Assembly (NCBI GenBank): GCA_031254675.1
Contig: JAIRTV010000500.1
Location: 1 to 10,664 of the forward strand
Reading direction: 5' to 3'
DNA length: 10,664 nt
Source of the DNA: Planctomycetaceae bacterium
GTDB lineage: Bacteria; Planctomycetota; Planctomycetia; Pirellulales; Thermoguttaceae
Position 1 is the stretch's first letter. Each line of letters begins with the position of its first letter. Below, one piece after another: positions 1-6,840 of this stretch. The position numbers and the translations under genes were made by a program. The notes below the pieces were generated by a model. That model did no database searches. It was not told the DNA's origin and saw only the letters and a program-made list of their open reading frames with translations.

Positions 1-97
1 GTAACGCACCACTTTTGCTGGTGGGAATAAACCTGTTTTCGTAATCGTGTCGCTCCTATCTGAGAGCGATATTTCTGTTGCCGTTTCTCGGCGTTAC
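1..97 (+). other. Possible structured leader RNA or palindromic intergenic element
   Basis: Positions 1-7 (GTAACGC) are the exact reverse complement of 91-97 (GCGTTAC) and enclose two further hairpins. One pairs 7-11 with 19-23 (CACCA/TGGTG, 7-nt loop). The other pairs 48-55 with 64-71 (6 Watson-Crick pairs, extended by a G-T wobble and an A-T pair, 8-nt loop). The layout resembles a small multi-branched RNA upstream of the DUF1559 gene. The left edge is cut by the window, so the outer stem may be longer. I do not recognise a known riboswitch class; it could equally be the end of an upstream terminator or chance pairing. Confidence 0.28.
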
Positions 98-120
98 GTT
101 TTCCCAACTTTACAACAAAA

Positions 121-145
121 ACAGATTATTTGTTATGTAATCTGT
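121..145. promoter_or_regulatory. Inverted repeat ACAGATTA-N9-TAATCTGT before DUF1559 gene
   Basis: A perfect 8-bp dyad (121-128 and 138-145) with a 9-nt spacer lies 22 nt before the ribosome binding site. It could be an operator for a dimeric repressor or a hairpin in the mRNA leader. A TTTACA at 109-114 could be a -35 element, but no well-spaced good -10 element follows, so the promoter is not assigned. Confidence 0.35.
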
Positions 146-166
146 AAAACTTCAATTTCTCATTTT

Positions 167-173
167 AAAGGAG
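167..173 (+). promoter_or_regulatory. Ribosome binding site of DUF1559 gene
   Basis: AAAGGAG lies 7 nt before the ATG at 181. It is a good Shine-Dalgarno match and fixes the start of the gene. Confidence 0.75.
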
Positions 174-180
174 AAAAACT

Positions 181-1335
181 ATGAAAGTACGATCATTTTC
201 TGGATTTACGTTGGTTGAATTACTTGTGGTTATTGCAATTATCGGCGTGCTAATTGCATTACTGTTACCCGCCGTGCAAGCCGCGCGCGAAGCCGCAAGA
301 CGAATGCAATGCGCAAATCAAGTCAAACAACTGTCGATTTCGCTACACAATTACCACGATGTCCACCAATCATTTCCGGCAGGAGGAGCATTGTTTCTGG
401 GTTCTAGTTCCCGTTACTCTGCTTTCTTTGCGTTGTTACCGTTCGTCGAACAACAACCGGTTTACGATGCCTATGTGGGAGCACTCCAGGCATCAGTTGC
501 TGCGGGTGTTACGGCTATCGCTCCTTGGATGTCTTCCGGCACCGCAAGTGTGCCTGCGGCTGCCGGTACGATTTTCGATCAAACCACACGGATGCAAATT
601 GGAACATTCCTTTGCCCTTCTGATCCCAATAAACAAAAACCGTCTGCCAATGACCCTGGGCGAATCTCTTATACAATTAGCAGTGGAGATTGGGCAGATG
701 CTGCGGGGGCAGGCGCAGGAACAAGTGCATCAAATCTCAATCCACGTAGTATTTTTATTTACGGTTGTTTTTGGCGAACAATGGCAACAATAACCGACGG
801 AACCAGTAATACCATTGTTTTCAGCGAAAAAGCAATTGGCGGTATTGCCGGTATTCGCAAACTTCGTGGAGGAATTGCTTACGTTTCAGGAAATCCATTG
901 GATGGTCTTCCTACATCCGCAACAACTTGTTCTGTAAACGCTTGTCTTGAAGTGCGTGACAAAGACGAGTTTGGTTCGACTGTAACGGATACAAATTTAG
1001 GTGGTTCTAATAATGTTGGAAGATCTTGGCTTGACGGAACGGTAGTTCGCAGTGGATTTTCGACAATTGTTCCGCCGAACAGTCCGAGTTGTGGGGCGCA
1101 AGATGGCACAACCGGTTCTGTTCGCGAACATAACAGAGCAATGCCAGCCGCAAGCAGTTATCATTCCGGCGGAGTTCAGGTCGGTTTGGGCGACGGTAGT
1201 GTTCGGTTTATTTCAGAAACAATAAACGCCAAAACAACCGGAGGTGTTGATTTTTGTGTTACAAACGGCGAATCACCGTTTGGCGTTTGGGGCGCTTTAG
1301 GTTCCGTCAATGGCGGTGAATCGGCAGCTCCTTGA
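181..1335 (+). CDS. DUF1559 domain-containing protein with prepilin-type N-terminus
   Basis: This 384-aa protein begins with a type IV prepilin-like leader: S-G8 followed by F9-T-L-V-E13, with the conserved Glu five residues after the cleavage site, then a hydrophobic helix (about 9-30) and the AREAARR stretch typical of planctomycete DUF1559 proteins. Near the C-terminus it has the family's H-X9-DG motif (H328, D338-G339). A prepilin peptidase would be expected to cleave after G8, leaving the mature protein membrane-anchored or assembled into a pseudopilus-like structure outside the cytoplasm. The molecular role of DUF1559 is not established; the family is massively paralogous in Planctomycetes. 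Length and both termini look complete. The start is supported by AAAGGAG 7 nt upstream. The gene stands alone, converging on the kinase gene. Family assignment is firm; function is unknown. Confidence 0.95.
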   Translation: MKVRSFSGFTLVELLVVIAIIGVLIALLLPAVQAAREAARRMQCANQVKQLSISLHNYHDVHQSFPAGGALFLGSSSRYSAFFALLPFVEQQPVYDAYVGALQASVAAGVTAIAPWMSSGTASVPAAAGTIFDQTTRMQIGTFLCPSDPNKQKPSANDPGRISYTISSGDWADAAGAGAGTSASNLNPRSIFIYGCFWRTMATITDGTSNTIVFSEKAIGGIAGIRKLRGGIAYVSGNPLDGLPTSATTCSVNACLEVRDKDEFGSTVTDTNLGGSNNVGRSWLDGTVVRSGFSTIVPPNSPSCGAQDGTTGSVREHNRAMPAASSYHSGGVQVGLGDGSVRFISETINAKTTGGVDFCVTNGESPFGVWGALGSVNGGESAAP

Positions 1336-1410
1336 TCACCAAAATAATAAATAATCTGTGGTTATTTAAAGCATTATCTTCACAAAATCATCCTTTTCTC
1401 AAGGAATCAA

Positions 1411-1472
1411 TTGAACACAGAAAACACGGAAAAATAAAAAAATTCCGTGTCTTCTGTGATTTCTGTGTTCAA
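1411..1472. repeat. Inverted repeat built of 9-nt CTGTG-type units, between convergent genes
   Basis: A perfect 13-bp arm (1411-1423, TTGAACACAGAAA) pairs with 1460-1472. A second, inner 8-bp arm (1424-1431, ACACGGAA) pairs with 1443-1450 around an A-rich 11-nt loop. The right arm has an extra 9 nt (1451-1459), so it reads as three near-identical 9-mers: CCGTGTCTT, CTGTGATTT, CTGTGTTCA. It lies between the 3' ends of the DUF1559 and kinase genes and could stop transcription from both sides, but neither flank has a proper U-tract, so terminator activity is inferred. The rest of 1336-1571 is AT-rich with nothing recognisable. Confidence 0.75.
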
Positions 1473-1571
1473 ATAAAATCGTCCCCAAAATAAGTATTAA
1501 AGTGAAATATCTTGTGTTAGGGCAGAGATTAAAGAAATGAATAAAGTCTAATACCTCAAAATGTGAAACAA

Positions 1572-3815
1572 TCAGATTTTTTCTTTCTCATTTCCTTTGA
1601 ACGAGATGCGGTCAACATGAAACAAAAGAGGTTCTTTGATATCGAAATGAAATTCAATCCATTTAACATGGTCTAATGATGGCGTCCCCGATTCCGAACG
1701 ATGCCAATTGTCAGAGCCAAGCAATGGTACCGTATAAGGAAACCAATTACTCCGTTTTCGTTTTGCCCAAAATGCCGCGTCCGGACGATATTCAAAATAC
1801 GATGAACCTTTGCCAATACGAATACAGAAAGACGAAAGCATTGCGGAATTTTCTGAGTGACCCTCGAAAAGAGAAAAAATCAAGGAGTTATATCGCGTCA
1901 TGTCCCAAGTTGCTTCGTCCGGCGCCGTAATCAAAATCGAACCGTGTTCCGATTGGGGAGCGTCCACTGTACGGCACACCAACAAAACTCCTCCGGTTTG
2001 ACGTGGTTCTCGCGAAATAACAATATCACGACTCCCTTCAAAAGAAACTTCGGGATAATCCGTCAAATCAACCGATTCGTTCAAAATAGATTGGATAATG
2101 TTACGGCGAACCTTTTCCCGACCCGTCCGGTCAAGAAGAATACCAAGACTCATCAAAATACAAATCAAGATCAGAATTGTCGGCGCACTAATCGAAATCA
2201 AACGATGATGATCAATCCAACGTTTAATTTTTTGATACGTGGTTTCTTTTTGCGCCGCAACCGGTTCACCGTCAAGCCAACGGCAAAGATCGTCCACTAA
2301 TTCTGTTGCGGTTTGATAGCGGTCATTGGGTACTTTTGCCATCGCTTTGGCGCAAATTGCTTCCAATCCGGGCGGAATATTGGGTTTAATTTCCGAAGGA
2401 CGCGGCGGTGAAGCGGCTCGTACTTTATTGAGAACTTCTTGCGTCGAACGCCCCGAAAAAGCGGTTTGTCCCGTTAAAAGATAATAGAGAATCGTTCCAA
2501 GACTAAAAACATCCGACATAGGACCCACGGCATTTTCTTCGGGCGAAGCTTGTTCCGGCGACATGAACGCCGGAGTCCCCACAATCGCTCCAACCATTGT
2601 CAATTCCGGTCTTGGTTCCGACGAACGCTGCTGAATGACCGACACATACGTTTCATCGTTTTCGGGTACAGCAAACGGTTTGGCAAGCCCCCAATCCATC
2701 ACCAACGTTTCTCCGTGTTCGCCCAACATAATATTTGCCGGTTTCAGATCACGATGAATTACTCCTTTGTTATGGGCAAACGCCATTGTTTTGCAAATTG
2801 AAACCAACCGACGAATTAAATTTAACAATTCCTGACGAGTGGGATTGCGGTGATACGCTTTGATTGCTTCTTGAAGCGTATGCCCTTTGATCAATTTCAT
2901 GGTGTAATACGGATTTCCGCTTTTATCAAGTCCAAGCGTATGAATAGGAACGATTCCCGGATGTTCCAACTGAGCCGTAATTTCCGCTTCGCCAATAAAA
3001 CGCCGAACAATTGATTCGTCTTCCGCAACTTCAGGATGTAATTCCTTCAACGCAATATCACGTTTCAAATATTGATCGTAAGCAATCAGGATTCGTCCCA
3101 TTCCGCCTTTTTGGTGGGTTCGGAGAACGCGGTGAATCCCGTAAGTACCCGAATCATCCGCAATACTCAAGGGAGCCGACGGACGATTAATTGTTTTCAT
3201 TACTCGCTGGGATAAATCGAGTTCGGAATTTCGCAAACCACTGGCTCGCCTGCCGGAAGAAGAACGCGAACCCGTATCATTGAGATTAGAAATCGGCGGC
3301 GAAGAATTAGTTTTCGTTTTCTCTTTACTGGAAAAACCAGCGTTAATCTCAAAATCGTCTTGGGGCTGTTTCTTTTTCTGATCAAAAATCTGCGTTGCTT
3401 GATCCATTTGCGCGGTATTTTCGGCAAACGTATCTGTGGAAGAATCCGTCGAAGAATCCAATATAATCGTTTCGGGCAACATGTCGTTTTGAAACAGAAC
3501 TGTTGCCTGATTTGTTGACATTCGCGTTATTTCATTTTGAAAATTATTTTTGGTGTTCGAATCGAGAATTTTTCTATTTTGTCCAAGATTATCACGACGT
3601 TTATTTTCATTGGTATTGGATTGTGCGGCTTCGAGACCTGTTGCGTGAGCGGTACCGGAAAAGAGTTGGGTTTCCTCTGGTTGCTGCCGATCCGGTAACA
3701 ATTCCTGATCCACAACATGAGAACGTCCGCATCGCGTACAACGAATCTTCAATCCGGAATTAATTTCCGGAATCATCAGATCGTTTCCACATTCGCAAAC
3801 CAAATGTAATGCCAT
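1572..3815 (-). CDS. Zinc-ribbon Ser/Thr protein kinase with one TM helix and an extracytoplasmic domain
   Basis: This 747-aa Hanks-type kinase phosphorylates protein Ser/Thr. Domain order: N-terminal zinc ribbon (C7-x-C9, C26-x-x-C29); a long polar linker (about 40-220) rich in S/T/N/Q; kinase domain about 225-515; one transmembrane helix about 540-560; an extracytoplasmic tail 565-747. Kinase residues seen: glycine loop GGMG 237-240, ATP lysine K257, alpha-C glutamate probably E276, HRDLKPAN at 354-361 (catalytic D356), DWG in place of DFG at 374-376, and SPE at 419-421. The segment between DWG and GTP is long, as in many planctomycete kinases. All catalytic residues are present, so it is probably active. 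The tail has a jelly-roll-like pattern described in the findings. ATG is the start because the zinc ribbon begins immediately; no clear Shine-Dalgarno is visible. The gene follows the UvrA-like gene on the same strand after 134 nt. Substrate unknown. Confidence 0.95.
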   Translation of the reverse strand: MALHLVCECGNDLMIPEINSGLKIRCTRCGRSHVVDQELLPDRQQPEETQLFSGTAHATGLEAAQSNTNENKRRDNLGQNRKILDSNTKNNFQNEITRMSTNQATVLFQNDMLPETIILDSSTDSSTDTFAENTAQMDQATQIFDQKKKQPQDDFEINAGFSSKEKTKTNSSPPISNLNDTGSRSSSGRRASGLRNSELDLSQRVMKTINRPSAPLSIADDSGTYGIHRVLRTHQKGGMGRILIAYDQYLKRDIALKELHPEVAEDESIVRRFIGEAEITAQLEHPGIVPIHTLGLDKSGNPYYTMKLIKGHTLQEAIKAYHRNPTRQELLNLIRRLVSICKTMAFAHNKGVIHRDLKPANIMLGEHGETLVMDWGLAKPFAVPENDETYVSVIQQRSSEPRPELTMVGAIVGTPAFMSPEQASPEENAVGPMSDVFSLGTILYYLLTGQTAFSGRSTQEVLNKVRAASPPRPSEIKPNIPPGLEAICAKAMAKVPNDRYQTATELVDDLCRWLDGEPVAAQKETTYQKIKRWIDHHRLISISAPTILILICILMSLGILLDRTGREKVRRNIIQSILNESVDLTDYPEVSFEGSRDIVISREPRQTGGVLLVCRTVDAPQSEHGSILITAPDEATWDMTRYNSLIFSLFEGHSENSAMLSSFCIRIGKGSSYFEYRPDAAFWAKRKRSNWFPYTVPLLGSDNWHRSESGTPSLDHVKWIEFHFDIKEPLLFHVDRISFKGNEKEKI

Positions 3816-3857
3816 GGTTGAATTTCAGGTTGAACTAATAAATAAATGAATAATTAA

Positions 3858-3890
3858 TGTTAATGATTAACAATTTAATACAATTTAATA
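3858..3890 (-). promoter_or_regulatory. Palindrome and tandem decamer upstream of kinase gene
   Basis: The 134-nt AT-rich spacer between the UvrA-like and kinase genes contains a perfect odd palindrome at 3858-3872 (TGTTAAT-G-ATTAACA) directly followed by a tandem decamer, CAATTTAATA twice at 3871-3890. They lie about 45-75 nt before the kinase ATG, where a promoter and operator could sit. The -35/-10 matches here are weak because the whole stretch is AT-rich, so the promoter itself is not called. Confidence 0.35.
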
Positions 3891-3949
3891 AAATTTTCCA
3901 ACACAAATGTTTCCAATATCATTACCAAATATAAAATATAAAAATAGGA

Positions 3950-6250
3950 CTATTTGCCAATCATCAACGTTTCGCGTAACAATTGTTGAAATTCTTGACT
4001 TCTGATTTCCGATTTTTTGGTTAATTTTAATTGAATGATATCGAACTGTTTATTTTTTCCGTTGACAAACGGTTCGGTGCCGATGGTGCGAATACGTCCC
4101 AAAGGAATTGAATTTTTTTCAACGTACAAATCAATGTAAATCGCATCAATTCGTTTTGTGTGAACGACAATCCAAGGAGTATTTTTTCCGTCTATTTTCA
4201 ATGGTTTTGTATTTTTGGTTCTATATTTTATGGGAGGATGATAAAATGGAACGAGTACTTTGTTTGTCCACACGATTCGGGAATGTGGAGAAATCTCTTT
4301 TAGCATACCAAATAATTCGGTTAAAAGCGAGAGTTCCCAAAGAAGTTTATCCCCGCCGATAAGTCCTTTGGCGAGTGAGTGCCATTTTTCGCCTAAAATT
4401 TTCCAAGGCATTAAGTTGTTTGGTTTTTTTTCAATTTTTGTGGTATATTTTTTGAATCCTTCGATTGCGGTATCGAGAAAGTCCCAAAATTCTTGGCGGT
4501 CAATTTCTTCCCAAGAATGAACCCGCAATTCGATTTCCTGCCAACGTCCGTGCGAGCGATGAACGCGAACTCTTGATTCTGTTCCGTACAGTGGAATTGA
4601 ATCCATTTCGTTTAATGGTTTTAGATCGAGTTTTGTTTTGAGTATTTCTTTACGAAACGTGTATTGAGCCGTGCGGAATTTCAGTTTGAGCAACCATTCT
4701 TCTGCGGTGATCGCGTGAAAAAACCAACCGAGAGATTTTTTTTCGGCGTTAATTTTGACAACGGATCGGTTATTCCAATCGGTTGGGGCGAATTGACCGG
4801 CAGCTTCGATTCGTCGAACGACTTCGGCAAGAATTTTGCCGTTCCAGCGAATGGGTTGTCCGTTCCGGCTGATTCGATCTTGGGTATGCCAGCGTAACCC
4901 GTTTATTTCCCAGGGCATTTTGGTTGTTGCGCCGATGTCGCGTGGTGAAATATCGCCAGCTTTAATTTCGTTGAGCCGCGCGGGACTGAACACTTCGCGT
5001 TCTACAAACGGACCGGTTTCGAGAATCGGACGAAGTGCCTGCGCCGTATGGGAAAAGAACGAAGGAAAAACGGAAGAAGACGAAACGGAAAAGGATTGTT
5101 CGGGAGGTTGGGATTTTGTGGATTGTTTTTTGGAACGTTTTTGTGTTTTTGTATTTTTTGGTGTGTTGTGGGAGTTTTGTTTTGCTTGATTTTTGAGGGA
5201 ATGTTCTTGCTGTTTTATCAATTCTTCCGGTGTTCCGGCGAAAAGGAGATATCCTCCGGTGGTTCCGGCTTCGGGACCGAGATCGACAATCCAGTCGGCG
5301 TTTTTGATGACGTCAAGATTATGTTCGATAATAATGGCGGAGTTGCCGAGATCGACGAGATGATGCAAGACATCGAGTAATTTTTGTAGATCATCGAAAT
5401 GGAGTCCGGTTGTTGGTTCATCGAGTAGATACAATGTTCTTCCGGTATCGGGTCTGGCGAGTTCTGAGGCGAGTTTTACACGTTGTGCTTCGCCGCCGGA
5501 AAGAGTGGGAGCGGCTTGACCGAGTGCGAGATAATCGAGTCCGACATCGCAAAGTGTTTGCAAAATGCGGCGGATTGAGGGAATATTGTTGAACAATTGT
5601 AACGCTTCTCCGCAAGACATGGCGAGTACATCGGCAATTGAATATCCGCGAAATTGAACATCTAATGTTTGACGTTCATAACGTTGACCGTTGCAAGCGT
5701 CGCAGGTGATCCACACATCGGGTAGAAAGTGCATTTCGATTTTGATTTGTCCTGCGCCTTCGCATTTTTCGCAACGTCCACCTGGAACGTTGAAACTGAA
5801 TCGGCGTGGTGAATATCCTCTTAATTTTGAATCGGGAAGTTGGGCGAAGAGGTCGCGAATGAGGTCGAAGGCGCCGGTATAAGTTGCTGGATTGGAGGTG
5901 GGGGTTTGCCCGAGTGGTTGCTGATCGACACGAATGACTTTGTTGAGATGTTCTACGCCTTCCAGCAAATCGTGAGCGCCGGGAACTGTTTGGGCGCGGT
6001 GCAATGTTCGCGAGAGCGATTTCCAAAGAATATCGTTGACGAGCGAACTTTTTCCGCTACCGCTGACTCCGGTAACAACAGTGAGTGCGCCAAGTGGAAA
6101 AGGAACATCAATATTTTTAAGATTATTCTGTCGTGCGCCGCGAACAACCAGCCAATAATAAGATTTATTGGTTGTTGCGGTGGTGGAAGATCGGGAGGTG
6201 ACCGGTGTTTGGGGAGAAATCACGGAAAAACGATAATCAAAACGCAGCAA
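3950..6250 (-). CDS. Half-size UvrA-like ATPase (NBD2 half only) with a duplicated C-terminal module
   Basis: Residues about 32-342 of this 766-aa protein match the C-terminal half of excinuclease subunit UvrA: Walker A GVSGSGKSS (61-69), zinc module C160-x-x-C163 ... C183-x-x-C186 with the same spacing as E. coli UvrA, signature LSGGEAQRVKL (250-260), Walker B with DEPTTGLH (277-284) and H-loop EH at 309-310. UvrA recognises DNA damage as a two-ATPase protein of roughly 940 aa; the first ATPase half is missing here. A K/Q/S/T-rich linker (about 343-400) leads to two tandem related modules (about 445-600 and 614-766) that I cannot assign. The start is uncertain: TTG at 6250 directly follows an in-frame TGA, no Shine-Dalgarno is seen, and a GTG at codon 10 is an alternative. 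The reading frame is intact throughout, all ATPase residues are kept and a good promoter lies upstream, arguing against decay. Annotating it simply as UvrA would mislead. Confidence 0.9.
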   Translation of the reverse strand: MLRFDYRFSVISPQTPVTSRSSTTATTNKSYYWLVVRGARQNNLKNIDVPFPLGALTVVTGVSGSGKSSLVNDILWKSLSRTLHRAQTVPGAHDLLEGVEHLNKVIRVDQQPLGQTPTSNPATYTGAFDLIRDLFAQLPDSKLRGYSPRRFSFNVPGGRCEKCEGAGQIKIEMHFLPDVWITCDACNGQRYERQTLDVQFRGYSIADVLAMSCGEALQLFNNIPSIRRILQTLCDVGLDYLALGQAAPTLSGGEAQRVKLASELARPDTGRTLYLLDEPTTGLHFDDLQKLLDVLHHLVDLGNSAIIIEHNLDVIKNADWIVDLGPEAGTTGGYLLFAGTPEELIKQQEHSLKNQAKQNSHNTPKNTKTQKRSKKQSTKSQPPEQSFSVSSSSVFPSFFSHTAQALRPILETGPFVEREVFSPARLNEIKAGDISPRDIGATTKMPWEINGLRWHTQDRISRNGQPIRWNGKILAEVVRRIEAAGQFAPTDWNNRSVVKINAEKKSLGWFFHAITAEEWLLKLKFRTAQYTFRKEILKTKLDLKPLNEMDSIPLYGTESRVRVHRSHGRWQEIELRVHSWEEIDRQEFWDFLDTAIEGFKKYTTKIEKKPNNLMPWKILGEKWHSLAKGLIGGDKLLWELSLLTELFGMLKEISPHSRIVWTNKVLVPFYHPPIKYRTKNTKPLKIDGKNTPWIVVHTKRIDAIYIDLYVEKNSIPLGRIRTIGTEPFVNGKNKQFDIIQLKLTKKSEIRSQEFQQLLRETLMIGK
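3953..4918 (-). other. Tandem duplicated protein module within the UvrA-like gene
   Basis: Module A (residues about 445-600, nt 4451-4918) and module B (614-766, nt 3953-4411) align. MPWEINGLRWHT at 445-456 matches MPWKILGEKWHS at 614-625. From there the spacing is gap-free to W469/W638, W492/W661 and N494/N663. Later anchors are W509..H512 with W693..H697, GTE at 556-558 and 724-726, and EI-x-x-QEF at 582-588 and 748-754. The family is not identified; the beta-rich middle and helical end loosely recall small DNA-binding-type folds such as YjbR, which is only a guess. Confidence 0.8.
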
Positions 6251-6355
6251 TCAAAAAACGGTTACGTAAAACGCGAAGCAAAAATATCTTATCGATTATC
6301 GTGTAAAAATCCAGTAAACACCGGAAATTTCAATTGGCGATATTCAATAAGTTGT

Positions 6356-6387
6356 AGTATAACATTTCTAGTTGTTATTGACAACTA
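6356..6387 (-). promoter_or_regulatory. Sigma-70-like promoter of the UvrA-like gene, overlapped by a palindrome
   Basis: On the minus strand TTGTCA (6379-6384) and TATACT (6356-6361) are separated by exactly 17 nt, five of six matches to each consensus hexamer. Transcription would begin near 6349 and leave a leader of about 100 nt. A perfect 7-bp inverted repeat, TAGTTGT-N5-ACAACTA (6369-6387), covers the -35 box and would suit a repressor site. The same stretch carries a plus-strand TTGACA (6378-6383). Confidence 0.65.
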
Positions 6388-6729
6388 TACTTTTCGCAAG
6401 ATACTTCGCGCAGGTTGAGACAACGCCATTTCCGACACACCGGATACCAAACAAAATGTTACTCAATGCTAATTCTTGACCAAAAGTATCTACACAATTA
6501 TTCTCTGAGTTATGAGAGGTATTGTTTTATAATGATTATTTATAAACATATTTACCAAAACGAAATTCGTCGTGATCAAAATAAATGTTCAGAAGATCAT
6601 GTTTGTTCAAAAGATTTAAATTGATTTAACTTGTAGTACAAAAATATATTTGAAAAAATGTCCAGAAAAACTATTACAGACACGTTTGTTTACGAACCTT
6701 GAAATCCCTTAATGTTTTCGGTGCAATAA

Positions 6730-6750
6730 TAAAAATTGGGACAATTTTTA
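6730..6750. terminator. AT-rich hairpin, bidirectional terminator-like
   Basis: TAAAAATTG (6730-6738), loop GGA, CAATTTTTA (6742-6750): a perfect 9-bp stem with A-run and T-run arms. With only one G-C pair it would be weak. It could end a transcript arriving from either side. Confidence 0.35.
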
Positions 6751-6777
6751 AGAAGTGCTATAAGAAATAGAAACGCA

Positions 6778-6809
6778 TTATTGTTTCTTTAATAATCAAA
6801 AAACAATAA
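6778..6809. repeat. AT-rich inverted repeat downstream of DUF6807 gene
   Basis: TTATTGTTT (6778-6786) is the reverse complement of AAACAATAA (6801-6809), with a 14-nt loop. It may act as a secondary, weak terminator for the gene ending at 6904; no other role is visible. Confidence 0.35.
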
Positions 6810-6840
6810 AAGATCTATTAAAGTCAGAATTGTTACAGAA

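Noticed and set aside
57..72. CTGAGA motif in the leader, recalling the TPP riboswitch
   Set aside because: The other invariant TPP elements (the ACCUGAUC block and the following GGNUAAUNCC-type segment) are absent from 1-180, and the motif sits in a hairpin loop unlike the TPP fold.
3871..3890. Tandem decamers as plasmid-type iterons or a replication origin
   Set aside because: Only two copies, no DnaA-box cluster and no replication initiator gene in the window.
5840..6418. 192-codon plus-strand reading frame antisense to the UvrA-like gene
   Set aside because: It lies mostly opposite the conserved ATPase domain, its translation has no recognisable pattern, and the minus-strand frame is strongly supported.
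6251..6600. Frameshifted first half of UvrA upstream of the half-size gene
   Set aside because: The minus-strand frames here show none of the UvrA first-half signatures (such as the N-terminal Walker A), and a promoter sits directly upstream of the gene.
6415..6624. 69-codon plus-strand frame after a promoter-like TTGACA
   Set aside because: No Shine-Dalgarno, no hydrophobic or domain pattern, and amino acid content expected of random AT-rich DNA. Kept only as part of the gap description.
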